Positions 51,894 through 61,645 of a DNA stretch of 64,000 nt are shown here, piece after piece. The position numbers and the translations under genes are program-made. The first letter of the stretch is position 1, and each line of letters opens with the position of its first letter. The DNA is taken from positions 1 to 64,000 of the forward strand of contig NZ_JAVIFU010000017.1 of assembly GCF_031157315.1 (NCBI RefSeq). The letters are read 5' to 3'. The DNA comes from Paenibacillus sp. LHD-38. Its GTDB lineage: Bacteria > Bacillota > Bacilli > Paenibacillales > Paenibacillaceae. The notes beneath the pieces were generated by a model. The model ran no database searches and was not told the origin of the DNA. It worked only from the letters and a program-made list of their open reading frames with translations.

Positions 51894-53912
51894 ATGACGG
51901 TTACACAAAAATCAATCGAACAGCTTTCGATCGATACGATCCGTACTCTAGCGATCGATTCCATCGAGAAAGCAAAATCGGGACACCCTGGTATGCCTAT
52001 GGGCGCTGCTCCAATGGGTTACCAACTATTTGCAAAAAACATGAAGCACAACCCTTCGAACCCTACTTGGGTAAACCGCGACCGTTTCGTATTGTCTGCA
52101 GGTCACGGCTCGATGCTGCTATACAGCTTGCTTCACCTGTCCGGCTATGATTTGCCGCTTGAAGAGCTGCAAAACTTCCGTCAATGGGGCTCCTTGACGC
52201 CAGGACATCCAGAGTTCGGCCACACTGCAGGCGTAGATGCTACAACAGGCCCGCTTGGACAAGGTATTGCAATGGCAGTTGGTATGGCGATCGCAGAAGC
52301 TCAGCTTGGCGCTACTTATAACAAAGAAGGCCATGATCTAATCAACCACTTCACTTACTCCATTTGCGGCGACGGCGATTTGATGGAAGGCGTTTCCCAC
52401 GAGGCAGCTTCTTTCGCAGGTCACTTGCAGCTTGGCAAACTGGTTGTTCTATATGATTCAAACGATATCTCGCTTGACGGCGAGCTTAGCCTATCGTACT
52501 CCGAGAGCGTACAAAAACGCTTTGAGGGTTACGGCTGGCAGGTTCTTCGCGTAGAGGACGGCAACGACCTTGAAGCACTATCCAAAGCAGTAGCTGAGGC
52601 GCAGGCAGACTTGTCCAAACCGACTTTGATCGAAGTTAAAACGGTTATCGGTTACGGCAGCCCGAACAAAGGCGGCAAAGGCGGACATGCTGGTCCTCAC
52701 GGATCACCGCTCGGCGCTGACGAGACAAAATTGACGAAGCAAGCATACGGCTGGTCAGAAGAGCTCCAATTCCACGTTCCTGACGAAGTTCGCGCTCATT
52801 TTGCTGATGTAAAAAGCAACGGCGAGCAAGCAAACGCACAGTGGGATGCGGCTTTCGCAGCCTACAAAGCAGCTTTCCCTGAGCTGGCGGCTCAGTTCGA
52901 ACTAGCGATCTCCGGCGCATTGCCAGAGGGCTGGGATGCTGACCTTCCTGCATACAAAGTGGGAGACAGCGCAGTATCGACTCGCGTAGCTTCCGGCAAC
53001 GCGCTAAACGGACTTGCGAAAAACGTTCCGACTATCTTCGGCGGCTCTGCTGACCTTGAGAGCTCAACGATGACGCATTTGAAAGGTTTGACACAGTTCA
53101 AGCCAGGCAGCTATGACGGCCGCAACCTTTATTACGGCGTTCGTGAATTCGGTATGGCTGCTGCAATGAACGGTATTGCCCTTCACAGCGGTTTGAAAGT
53201 ATTCGGCGGTACGTTCTTCGTATTTACGGATTACCTTCGTCCTGCCGTTCGTCTTGCTTCATTGATGAAGCTGCCAGTCGTATATGTACTTACGCATGAC
53301 AGTATCGCAGTCGGCGAAGACGGTCCTACGCATGAGCCGATCGAGCAGCTTGCTTCGATCCGTATTATTCCTGATCTAACGGTTATTCGTCCGGCTGACG
53401 CTAACGAAACTTCCGCTGCTTGGGCATATGCAGTTGAGAACACAGGAAACCCGGTTGCGCTCGTGCTTACTCGTCAAAACCTGCCTATCCTTGAAGGCAC
53501 AGTTGACGGCGTTCACCAAAATCTTCGCCGCGGCGCTTATGTTGTATCTGAAGCAGCAGGCGGCAAGCCGCAAGCTCAAATTCTTGCAACAGGCTCTGAG
53601 GTTCAACTGGCGGTTGCAGCTCAAAAAGCTTTGGCAGAGGAAGGCATTCAAGTTCGTGTCATCAGCATGCCGAGCTGGGATCTCTTTGAAAAACAATCGA
53701 AGGAATACAAAAATTCCGTTATCCTTCCTGAGGTTAAAGCTCGCCTTGCGATCGAAATGGCTCATCCATTCGGCTGGGAGCGTTACACAGGAGACCAAGG
53801 CGACATTCTTGCTATCGACCGTTTCGGTGCATCTGCACCTGGCGATCGCGTAATCAAAGAGTATGGCTTCACGGTTGAGAACGTTGTTAGCAAAGTGAAA
53901 GCATTGCTGTAA
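51894..53912 (+). CDS. tkt: Transketolase
   Basis: A 672-residue thiamine-diphosphate enzyme of the pentose phosphate pathway, full length. The TPP/Mg motif [18 protein letters not shown] is near 155; the central phosphate site and catalytic E in [18 protein letters not shown] near 420; [19 protein letters not shown] near 470. Start ATG 51894 behind AGGAGGAAA. The codons here are more uniform (many CTT, CGC) than neighbours, consistent with high expression. Confidence 0.96.
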   Translation: MTVTQKSIEQLSIDTIRTLAIDSIEKAKSGHPGMPMGAAPMGYQLFAKNMKHNPSNPTWVNRDRFVLSAGHGSMLLYSLLHLSGYDLPLEELQNFRQWGSLTPGHPEFGHTAGVDATTGPLGQGIAMAVGMAIAEAQLGATYNKEGHDLINHFTYSICGDGDLMEGVSHEAASFAGHLQLGKLVVLYDSNDISLDGELSLSYSESVQKRFEGYGWQVLRVEDGNDLEALSKAVAEAQADLSKPTLIEVKTVIGYGSPNKGGKGGHAGPHGSPLGADETKLTKQAYGWSEELQFHVPDEVRAHFADVKSNGEQANAQWDAAFAAYKAAFPELAAQFELAISGALPEGWDADLPAYKVGDSAVSTRVASGNALNGLAKNVPTIFGGSADLESSTMTHLKGLTQFKPGSYDGRNLYYGVREFGMAAAMNGIALHSGLKVFGGTFFVFTDYLRPAVRLASLMKLPVVYVLTHDSIAVGEDGPTHEPIEQLASIRIIPDLTVIRPADANETSAAWAYAVENTGNPVALVLTRQNLPILEGTVDGVHQNLRRGAYVVSEAAGGKPQAQILATGSEVQLAVAAQKALAEEGIQVRVISMPSWDLFEKQSKEYKNSVILPEVKARLAIEMAHPFGWERYTGDQGDILAIDRFGASAPGDRVIKEYGFTVENVVSKVKALL

Positions 53913-53960
53913 TAACGCCTCACCGCTTACATCCGACAGATAAGGGAGATTACGGCTACC

Positions 53961-54278
53961 ATGTCTCAATTCGATAATGTATCCATCGTCAAGAAGGCTA
54001 ACGTCTACTTCGACGGAAAAGTAACAAGCCGCGCTGTATTGTTCGCGGACGGCACCAAAAAAACACTCGGCATCATGCTGCCGGGCGATTATGAGTTTGG
54101 AACAGACTGCGTGGAAATCATGGAGATTTTGGCTGGCGATTTGAAAGTGCTCCTTCCTGGCGAAACAGAATGGCTGCATATTCAAGGCGAAGGCGAATTT
54201 CAAGTGCCTGCGAACACGAAGTTCAAGCTTCAGGTTGCTGAACTTACAGACTATTGCTGCTCGTATATCTACGAGTAA
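53961..54278 (+). CDS. ppnP: Pyrimidine/purine nucleoside phosphorylase PpnP
   Basis: A 105-residue cupin-fold protein of the DUF1255/PpnP family that splits nucleosides with phosphate. Whole-length match: [37 protein letters not shown] and [11 protein letters not shown]. Located 48 bases after tkt with AAGGGAG. Confidence 0.9.
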   Translation: MSQFDNVSIVKKANVYFDGKVTSRAVLFADGTKKTLGIMLPGDYEFGTDCVEIMEILAGDLKVLLPGETEWLHIQGEGEFQVPANTKFKLQVAELTDYCCSYIYE

Positions 54279-54297
54279 AACGTTTCTGATCAAGTGA

Positions 54298-54353
54298 AGA
54301 AGAGGTTTTCCTGCATTGGCGATCATTCGCCTGCGGGAAGGCCTCTTTTTTTT
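54298..54353 (+). terminator. Terminator after ppnP
   Basis: AGAGG/CCTCT outer stem (54301-54305 with 54342-54346), TTCC/GGAA, GCA/TGC and GGCG/CGCC inner stems, then eight T. Repeat copy D follows three bases later. Confidence 0.85.
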
Positions 54354-54355
54354 GA

Positions 54356-54455
54356 ATATATAAGAATTTATATGTTTTCACATATAAATGTGCTTATATA
54401 TCTCCGCGAAACGACTGCTTTTGCCACAGAGGACGGCGACAGCCGTTTACGCTTG
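54356..54455 (+). repeat. Terminator-linked dispersed repeat, copy D
   Basis: 100 bp, nearly identical to copy B. Stem ATTTATATGT (54366-54375), loop TTTC, ACATATAAAT (54380-54389). One base pair is swapped relative to copy B (A-T to T-A) and both partners have changed. The GC-rich right half GGACGGCGACAGCCGTTTAC is identical in both copies. Confidence 0.92.
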
Positions 54456-54597
54456 TAAGCCAAAATTTAATAATCCCCTAAAATCGTGCTACCAATCTTA
54501 AAACATTGTTATATAAGGAAAGAGTGCCGGAGGGCTACAATTAGTCCTGTAATAGCTAACATAGACAGATTGAAAAGGGTGAAAGGGGGAGAACTTA
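54456..54597. other. Leader region of the second sugar locus
   Basis: About 140 bases between repeat copy D and the permease gene. TTGTTATATAAGG at about 54507-54519 may contain a -10, but no convincing -35 was found. No cre-like sequence was seen here, in contrast to the first sugar locus. Confidence 0.4.
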
Positions 54598-55512
54598 TTG
54601 AAACAACGGATTGCACGGAGGTGGAATTTAAAGCTTACCTGGCCGCTTCATGTCATGCTGGTGCCTGGTATTGCGCTCGTCCTTATCTTCTCGTATTTGC
54701 CGATGCTGGGGCTTGTCATGGCCTTTCAGGACTTCCAGCCGCAGCTTGGTTTCTTCCGGTCGGACTGGATCGGGTTTGAAAACTTTAAGCTGATGTTTGA
54801 ATATCCGGATGCCAGGCAAGTAATATGGAACACCTTGCTTATTGCAGTTATCAAAATCATTGCGCATCTCATCGTTCCGCTCGTGTTCGCGCTTCTGCTT
54901 AACGAGGTGCGGAAAATGGTGTTTAAGCGGTTCGTGCAGACGTTCGTTTACCTGCCGCATTTTCTATCTTGGGTCATTCTCGGAGGGATTTTACTGGATA
55001 TGCTGTCTACCGACGGCGGTCTGGTGAATCAAGCGCTCGGCTGGCTTGGCATCGATCCGATCTTTTTCCTCGGCAACGGTGATTGGTTCCGGTTTACAGT
55101 TATCGTCAGCGACGTTTGGAAGGATTTCGGATTTTCGACAATCATTTTTCTAGCTGCTCTTTCCGGAATTAATCCTGATTTTTACGAGGCAGCGCTCATT
55201 GACGGAGCCAATCGCTGGCAGCAGGTGCTGAAGATCACGCTTCCTTCGCTGATTCCGATAACAATCGTCGTCGCGACACTGTCTCTCGGAAATATTTTAA
55301 ACGCAGGGTTTGATCAAATCTTCAATCTGTACAATCCCTTGGTGTATGAAAAAGGCGATATTATTGATACTTATGTGTATCGCGTGGGCCTAATCGGCGG
55401 AGACTTTGGATTCGGTACCGCAGTAGGCGTGTTCAAGTCTCTCGTCAGCTTCGTTCTGATCGTTATTTCATACCGGCTCGCCTATAAGCTGGCCAATTAC
55501 CGCATTTTCTGA
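54598..55512 (+). CDS. Sugar ABC transporter permease (LplB-like)
   Basis: A 304-residue permease with six helices; the EAA loop reads YEAALIDGANRWQQVLKITLPSLIP. Starts at TTG 54598 with AAAGGGGGA seven bases before. It is a paralogue of the permease at 8533 (shared MAFQ.F.P..GFF, LLNEV.K blocks). Confidence 0.9.
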   Translation: MKQRIARRWNLKLTWPLHVMLVPGIALVLIFSYLPMLGLVMAFQDFQPQLGFFRSDWIGFENFKLMFEYPDARQVIWNTLLIAVIKIIAHLIVPLVFALLLNEVRKMVFKRFVQTFVYLPHFLSWVILGGILLDMLSTDGGLVNQALGWLGIDPIFFLGNGDWFRFTVIVSDVWKDFGFSTIIFLAALSGINPDFYEAALIDGANRWQQVLKITLPSLIPITIVVATLSLGNILNAGFDQIFNLYNPLVYEKGDIIDTYVYRVGLIGGDFGFGTAVGVFKSLVSFVLIVISYRLAYKLANYRIF

Positions 55513-55526
55513 AAGGGGGGAGCCTC

Positions 55527-56408
55527 ATGCATCATCGTTCTTTAACTTATCGTATTTTCTCCGTAGGAAATGGAGTGTTTTTAGCACTCTTGTCATTCTT
55601 GTGTATTGCTCCTCTACTTCACGTGCTTGCGGTATCGTTCAGCTCGTCGGCGGCCGCGGATGCGAATATTGTGAAGCTGTGGCCGATCGGGTTCTCGCTG
55701 GAGGCCTATAAGGTGACACTCTCGAATGAGCATTTCGTAGGCTCGTTTGCGAACTCGGTATTGCGAACGGTAATGGGTACAGCCGTTGCTGTTGGCTTGT
55801 CCGTACTGATCGGTTATTCTTTGTCCAAGGAAACGAATGAGTTCAAGGGCCGCAATATGTATGCTTGGTTTTTTGTCTTCACGATGCTGTTCAGCGGCGG
55901 TCTCATTCCCGGGTATATGGTCGTTCAGAAGCTAGGCTTGCTGAATTCGATCTGGGCGCTCGTGCTCCCGGGTGCGGTAAGCGTGTATAATACCATCTTG
56001 TTGATGAACTTTTTTCGGACCTCGGTGCCGAAAGCGTTAGAGGAAGCCGCTTTTATTGACGGAGCGGGCCATTTTCGGGCACTGTGGAGCATCTACCTGC
56101 CGATCTCGCTGCCTTCCCTTGCCACGATCTCGCTATTCACGATGGTTGGTCACTGGAACGCTTGGTTTGACGGCCTTATTTACATGACCCAAACGGAAAA
56201 GTACCCGATGTCGACTCTGCTGCAGACGCTGGTCGTGCAGCGCGATTTGAGCAGCATGAACGTAAATGCCGAAGAGATGAAGGAGCTTTCCAACCGGACG
56301 GTCAAGACGGCACAAATTTTTATCGCAACGCTGCCGATTATCGCTGTTTATCCTTTTTTGCAAAAGTTTTTTGTCAAAGGGATCGTGCTCGGCTCGGTAA
56401 AGGAATAA
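55527..56408 (+). CDS. Sugar ABC transporter permease (YtcP-like)
   Basis: A 293-residue permease, MalG/YtcP type, with EAA loop LEEAAFIDGAGHFRALWSIYLPISLP and the end FVKGIVLGSVKE. ATG 55527 after GAAAGGGGGGAG. Partner of the LplB-like gene just upstream. Confidence 0.9.
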   Translation: MHHRSLTYRIFSVGNGVFLALLSFLCIAPLLHVLAVSFSSSAAADANIVKLWPIGFSLEAYKVTLSNEHFVGSFANSVLRTVMGTAVAVGLSVLIGYSLSKETNEFKGRNMYAWFFVFTMLFSGGLIPGYMVVQKLGLLNSIWALVLPGAVSVYNTILLMNFFRTSVPKALEEAAFIDGAGHFRALWSIYLPISLPSLATISLFTMVGHWNAWFDGLIYMTQTEKYPMSTLLQTLVVQRDLSSMNVNAEEMKELSNRTVKTAQIFIATLPIIAVYPFLQKFFVKGIVLGSVKE

Positions 56409-56431
56409 GGCTTGCTATGACTTGCTATGAA
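56409..56431 (+). repeat. Short tandem repeat before the binding-protein gene
   Basis: CTTGCTATGA is repeated twice in tandem between the permease stop and the next gene. Likely a replication-slippage duplication. Confidence 0.6.
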
Positions 56432-56458
56432 TAGAAGAATTCTAAGGGGGAACTCATT

Positions 56459-58165
56459 TTGAATAAACGATGGATGAAGCTTGTCGCTCTAATGACGTCG
56501 CTCGTCATTTGCATGGGCCTGCTGGGCGCATGCGCAAGTTCAAACGGAAACAACGGCAGCGCAGGTGAAGCTTCGGCCAATCCGGAGAAGCAGGCTGAGG
56601 TGAAAAACGTGCTGGAGTCGGGGAAATTCAGCGAACCGGTCAAAATGGATATCGTACGACAAATGACCAGCGACGTTAAATTCCGCAGCGGAGAAGATAT
56701 CAACAATAACCCGCATGTAGCCTGGGCAAAAGAAGCGTTTAATATTGATTTGAATTACGTGTGGACGGCTGACAGCAGCTCTATTGATACAAAAATTAGA
56801 CTTCTGCTGTCTGCTAATGAAGACCTGCCGGATATCGTCCAGTACCGCGGCTCGCAGGATGTAGTCGACGCGTTGATCGATTCGGGAAAATTTGTCGAGG
56901 TTGGCGACTTGTTTGAACAATATGCCAGCGAGGCGTATAAGTCAGCGATGGCGGAGGATGCGAGCGTCTGGAATCCGTACGTTCGCGACGGCAAAAAATA
57001 TGCGATTCCGGTGTTGGACTACTCCAATAATAACGATACAGTCCTCTGGATCAGAGACGACTGGATGAAGAAATATAATTTGCAGGCGCCTGCTACGATT
57101 GAAGACATGGAAAAAATGATGGAGATATTCGCGAACGAGGATCCTGACGGCAACGGCAAGAAAGATACGGTAGGGCTCGCGGTCGGTTTGAAAAATGGGA
57201 TGAACACATGGGGCCTTGCGGACGCCGACTTCCTCTTTGGCGCATATGGCGTGATGCCGGCTCAGTGGAATGCCGATAGCGACGGAAAGCTCGCATATGG
57301 CTCCATTCAACCGGCGATGAAGACGGTGCTGGGTAAGCTGAAGGATTGGATGGAGAAGGGCTACATCCATAAGGAAGCAGGGCTGCACGATGAAGGTAAA
57401 GCTGCCGAGCTGTTCTCATCAGGCAAAGCAGGCATTGTAGCTGCGCCATATTGGGCAGGAGGCTGGCCGCTGCCGGCCGTTAAGGAAGTTGATAAAAATG
57501 CGGACTACAGCGCATATCCGCTGCCGGCGGGACCAGACGGCCTTATTGGCCGCAGCCAATCTGGCGTGAGCAACGGGGTTATTTTGATCAACAAAAACTT
57601 CGAGCATCCGGAAGCATTTTTCCTTTATGCCAACTATCTCTATGACAATCAAGGCGATCCGCAAGCTGGAAGCCCGCTTGAATACGGGTTTGAAGAGGGT
57701 TATGATTACTTGATTAAAGATGGTCAGCCAACTTGGGATCCTGCACAATTCCCAGAAGACAAGCCCATCATGAACATTGGTAAATACACGCTGCTGTTTG
57801 ACGGAGCACGTATCCCGTCGCTCGTTATGAAGACGATGAATGATTTGGACAGCGGCAAGGAGCCGACTACCGCCTTCGAGAAAAGATCATCGATGGATAT
57901 GGACAAAAACATTCATGGCGGCGCCGTAAACTTTAGCCAGATTCAATACGCGATGCCGAACCTATATAACGGCTCACCTACGAAGACTTATAAGAAGCGC
58001 TGGGATTTCCTCAACAAGAGCGAGAAGGAAACCTTCAATAAGATCATCTACGGCGAAAGCCCGATCGATGCCTTCGATACGTTCGTGTCGCAGTGGAAAT
58101 CATCCGGCGGGGATACGATTACAGATGAAATCAATGAATGGTACGATTCGGTAAAAACCAATTAA
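56459..58165 (+). CDS. Sugar ABC transporter solute-binding lipoprotein
   Basis: A 568-residue extracellular lipoprotein, paralogue of the one at 6619. Lipidated Cys25 follows GLLGA. Family motifs: LLSANEDLPDIVQYRG (about 120), LWIRDDWMKKYNLQAPATIEDMEKMMEIF (about 195) and DEINEWYDS at the end. Starts at TTG 56459 after TAAGGGGG. It is placed after the permeases here, unlike the first locus. Confidence 0.9.
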   Translation: MNKRWMKLVALMTSLVICMGLLGACASSNGNNGSAGEASANPEKQAEVKNVLESGKFSEPVKMDIVRQMTSDVKFRSGEDINNNPHVAWAKEAFNIDLNYVWTADSSSIDTKIRLLLSANEDLPDIVQYRGSQDVVDALIDSGKFVEVGDLFEQYASEAYKSAMAEDASVWNPYVRDGKKYAIPVLDYSNNNDTVLWIRDDWMKKYNLQAPATIEDMEKMMEIFANEDPDGNGKKDTVGLAVGLKNGMNTWGLADADFLFGAYGVMPAQWNADSDGKLAYGSIQPAMKTVLGKLKDWMEKGYIHKEAGLHDEGKAAELFSSGKAGIVAAPYWAGGWPLPAVKEVDKNADYSAYPLPAGPDGLIGRSQSGVSNGVILINKNFEHPEAFFLYANYLYDNQGDPQAGSPLEYGFEEGYDYLIKDGQPTWDPAQFPEDKPIMNIGKYTLLFDGARIPSLVMKTMNDLDSGKEPTTAFEKRSSMDMDKNIHGGAVNFSQIQYAMPNLYNGSPTKTYKKRWDFLNKSEKETFNKIIYGESPIDAFDTFVSQWKSSGGDTITDEINEWYDSVKTN

Positions 58166-58250
58166 AAAGTGACACCGGGTTCAAGGTCGGCACCCGTTCC
58201 TCCTACAGGGGGAATCGGTGCTTTTCCTTGTCGGAGAGGCGGCATACCTA

Positions 58251-59999
58251 ATGGAAAAATCAAATATTTTCAAAAAAATATTGGCCATTCTGGGCTTGCT
58301 GCTTATTCCGTTCGTGGCGCTTTATACTTATTCGAACCAAGTCAGCGTTCAGGTCGTGCAGGAGGAGATCCAGCAAAATAACCGAAACAAGCTCTCTTTC
58401 CTAGTCCAGCAAATCGATGACGAGTTTGATCAATTCATGACTTCTGTCAACAACCTCGGCATAGAGCCGAGAGTCAAATCTTTTATAGCGATGGACCCGC
58501 AGTCCAGCAGTTATGCTTCCTTTCAGTTGAAGCTGGAGCTGCAGGAGGAACTCGAAAGACGCGGCAAAACAGGAGGATGGTCCCATTCGTATACGCTTTA
58601 TGCCCCCATGTCGGATCAGGTTGTGAGCACCCACGGCTCGATCACATTCAAAAAACTGTTTCGGGATGAAATCGTCAGCAAGCCTGTTGATCCTTTTATT
58701 TGGAAATTTGAGCTCATGGATAATACCCGCGTGCCTGACTCGTTTGTATTTCGGACGATAGAGCCTTTATCGGCTTACGATCATACGAAGGAAGCGGACC
58801 TTGTCGGGGAAATAAGGGTGGATGCCAAAAATATCGGGGATATGCTGACCTCATTCAAGTCGGACAGCTCAGGCGATCCGTTTCTATATCATCCGGATTA
58901 TGCTCCGATTGTGACTCGTACGGCGAACATGGACCGAATTCATGAGCTTATCCCTTCAATCGCCGAAAGAACCCATTTGAAAGAGGAGCAAGGCACGTTT
59001 ATCACGTCGCTGCAAGACGCGCGTTATATGGTCAATTTTATTGAATCGGATACAATCGGCTGGTATTTAATCGAATATGTGCCGCTTGAGAGCATCCTGT
59101 ACCCGATCACATCGAGCAGGAATTGGTTCTGGTTATCGATGAGCGTGATTGCCATCGTTAGCGTGCTGGCTGCTTTTCTGCTTTATAAACATGTGCAGGT
59201 GCCTATTCGCGAGCTTTTCCTAGCCGTCAAGCGGCTGAGAAAGGGCGATTATACCGTTCGTGTAGATAGCGGGAAACGAGATGAATTTGGCTATTTATTC
59301 GACCAGTTCAACCTGATGAGTGAACAGATTGAAGATCTTATCGATCGTGTATACGAGGAGAAGCTGCGCTCCAGAGAAGCAACGTTAAAGCAGCTTCAAT
59401 CTCAAATAAATCCGCATTTTTTGTACAATTGCTTGTTCTTTATGAAAAATATGACGCGGCTTGGCGAGCAAGAGGCCGTAATGGCCATGGCGGTTAAGCT
59501 GGGTGAATATTATCGTTATACCACTCATGTAGACCAACAGGACACGACGGTCGGAGATGAGATCAAGCTGATCCGCAATTATTTATCCATTCAAAACATG
59601 CGAATGAATCGAATCCAATTCCATATTGATATTCCGGAGACGATGGAGGAGCTTGCGCTTCCGCGCCTGCTGCTTCAGCCTATCGTTGAGAATGCAATCA
59701 TTCACGGCATCGAACAGAAGGAGGAGGCCGGGGCGATAAGCATTAAGGGCATGGCTGGGCCAGATGAATTTGTCATAGTCATCGATGATGACGGGATCGG
59801 CATGGACGAGGAATCGCTCCAAAAGCTGAGGGAAACGATTAGCCTGACGGGTGAAGCGAGCGGAAGCTGCGGCATGCGAAACGTACATCAACGGCTTGTT
59901 CATAAGTACGGAAGCCGATCGGGGCTAGAGCTTGATCATTCTCCAGCCGGCGGCTTAAGAGTAATCGTCAGGTGGAAGGAGGGTGATGAGCGTGCATGA
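58251..59999 (+). CDS. YesM-type sensor histidine kinase
   Basis: A 582-residue kinase. Helix 1 about 9-28, extracellular sensor region, helix 2 about 290-312, HAMP (HVQVPIRELFLAVKRLRKGDY), then LKQLQSQINPHFLYNCLFF with His389 and ATPase motifs IVENAIIHGIEQKEE, DDDGIGMDEE and GMRNVHQRL. ATG 58251 is preferred because it gives the usual basic N-terminus; GTG 58218 has a good AGGGGGA and remains possible, adding 11 residues. Confidence 0.9.
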   Translation: MEKSNIFKKILAILGLLLIPFVALYTYSNQVSVQVVQEEIQQNNRNKLSFLVQQIDDEFDQFMTSVNNLGIEPRVKSFIAMDPQSSSYASFQLKLELQEELERRGKTGGWSHSYTLYAPMSDQVVSTHGSITFKKLFRDEIVSKPVDPFIWKFELMDNTRVPDSFVFRTIEPLSAYDHTKEADLVGEIRVDAKNIGDMLTSFKSDSSGDPFLYHPDYAPIVTRTANMDRIHELIPSIAERTHLKEEQGTFITSLQDARYMVNFIESDTIGWYLIEYVPLESILYPITSSRNWFWLSMSVIAIVSVLAAFLLYKHVQVPIRELFLAVKRLRKGDYTVRVDSGKRDEFGYLFDQFNLMSEQIEDLIDRVYEEKLRSREATLKQLQSQINPHFLYNCLFFMKNMTRLGEQEAVMAMAVKLGEYYRYTTHVDQQDTTVGDEIKLIRNYLSIQNMRMNRIQFHIDIPETMEELALPRLLLQPIVENAIIHGIEQKEEAGAISIKGMAGPDEFVIVIDDDGIGMDEESLQKLRETISLTGEASGSCGMRNVHQRLVHKYGSRSGLELDHSPAGGLRVIVRWKEGDERA

Positions 60000-61626
60000 G
60001 ATATTAATCGTTGACGACGAGAGATCGGTAGTCGAAGGAGTTGCCGCAACGCTGCCATGCGATGATCTTAACATCGGCATGGTGCATAAGGCATTTTCTG
60101 TAACGGATGCACTCGCGATTATTAGGCAGCATTCTATTGATCTTGTGATTACGGATATCCGCATGCCTGGTATATCTGGACTGGAGCTGATGGATAAAGT
60201 ACAAGAGGTTTCCCCGTCTATGCAGTGTATTTTATTGACGGGCCATGCTGAATTCGAATATGCCAAGCGGGCGATCACTGGCGGGGCATCCGACTATCTG
60301 CTGAAGCCGGTAAATGACGAAGACTTGATCCAAGCTGTCGATAAGGCGCTCGGCACGGTCCGGAGAGAGTGGGAGGCGCTTGTATCCCGCGATAATACAA
60401 TGAAGACGATGCGAGACAACTTACCGCTGCTGCGAAGGGATTTATTGATTGAGCTGCTGCAAGGGCACACGATTCCGGCGGAGGCTTTAGCCGATAAGCT
60501 GTCACAGCTTTTGATTCCTATTTCTCGGCATGATGAGGTTGCTTTGCTGCTCATTCGGCTGGAGGAGCCCTTCGTTCATTATAGCTATAAGGACCGCATC
60601 CTCCTTGAATACGCCGTCAGTAATGTAGCAGAGGAAGTGCTGCGCGAGAGCTGTCAAGTATGGGGATGCAAGGAAGCGCATGGGTTTTTGGCTTTTGCGG
60701 TAAAAAGAACGAATCAAGCGAAGCCGCGCGAAGGGACGAAATCCGCTGCGAGAGAGCAGCTTATGCGCCTTGGCGAGCTGATTCAGCGGCAAGTAGAAAC
60801 CTATTTAAAGGGCGCAGTCTCGGTCGTAATCGGCGAAGAAGGAGACTTTCCGGAGCACTTGGCTGTCTCTTATAACAGCGCGCTGGCCGCGTTCCGTAAA
60901 CATATCGGGAGAGGCAAGGGCTACCTGCTGTCGTTAGGCGAGCATCAAGAGAAAGCGGCGGTACAAACGCTTAGGCGGCTCTATGAGCCCCCGACGCTTC
61001 CGGATTTACTGGAAGCGGGACGCTGGGACGCATTTGAAGAAAAGCTTGCGCTCATTTTCGAGGAGCTCGAGACGGAATTCGGAGATTCCGCAGAGCATGC
61101 CTTCGAATCGTTCTGCGCGGTGACGGGTGCATTGTCCTTTATTGCCCACAAAAGCGGATACGGATTATTCGAATTTCTTGAGCCGGGAGAGTGGGCATCG
61201 CTGAACTTTGAATCGTTCGAGACGTTCGGGCAGCTTCGGGACGGTCTGTTCCGTCTGGCAGCGCTTATGCGTTCATCGCTTGAACGAGAGGCGGCCGACG
61301 GTCATACCAAGCTGATTTACAAGGTACAGCGGTTTATCGAAGAGCATCTGGACAGGCCGATCTCGCTGCAGATGATTGCAGAGCGCGTGCATTTGCATCC
61401 CGTTTATGTATCCCAAATGTATAAAACGGTCACGGGGGAAAGTTTGACTGATTATATGCTTCGCATTCGAATGGAGAAATCAGCTTATTTATTGAAAACG
61501 ACGAATCTTAAAATCTATGAAATCGGAAATAAATTCAGCTATCAGAATGCAGCCTATTTCATTAAGCAATTTAAGAAGGTGTACGGAATGACGCCTCAGG
61601 AATACAGGGATCAGCATTCGGTCTGA
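59992..61626 (+). CDS. YesN-type AraC-family response regulator
   Basis: A 544-residue regulator overlapping the kinase stop by eight bases. Receiver with DD8-9, Asp55 (VITDIRMPGISG) and LLKPVNDEDL. A 300-residue middle region, then AraC HTH (about 445-544: SLQMIAERVHLHPVYVSQMYKTVTG; IYEIGNKFSYQNAAYFIKQFKKVYGMTPQEYR). GTG 59992 chosen: AAGGAGGG is eight bases upstream, whereas ATG 59986 is too close. Confidence 0.9.
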   Translation: MHEILIVDDERSVVEGVAATLPCDDLNIGMVHKAFSVTDALAIIRQHSIDLVITDIRMPGISGLELMDKVQEVSPSMQCILLTGHAEFEYAKRAITGGASDYLLKPVNDEDLIQAVDKALGTVRREWEALVSRDNTMKTMRDNLPLLRRDLLIELLQGHTIPAEALADKLSQLLIPISRHDEVALLLIRLEEPFVHYSYKDRILLEYAVSNVAEEVLRESCQVWGCKEAHGFLAFAVKRTNQAKPREGTKSAAREQLMRLGELIQRQVETYLKGAVSVVIGEEGDFPEHLAVSYNSALAAFRKHIGRGKGYLLSLGEHQEKAAVQTLRRLYEPPTLPDLLEAGRWDAFEEKLALIFEELETEFGDSAEHAFESFCAVTGALSFIAHKSGYGLFEFLEPGEWASLNFESFETFGQLRDGLFRLAALMRSSLEREAADGHTKLIYKVQRFIEEHLDRPISLQMIAERVHLHPVYVSQMYKTVTGESLTDYMLRIRMEKSAYLLKTTNLKIYEIGNKFSYQNAAYFIKQFKKVYGMTPQEYRDQHSV

Positions 61627-61645
61627 CCGAGGGAGGATGAATGAT

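Noticed and set aside
58166..58250. Attenuator hairpin (CGGGT/ACCCG) before the second kinase gene
   Set aside because: Stem is only five base pairs and no T-run follows; too weak to list.
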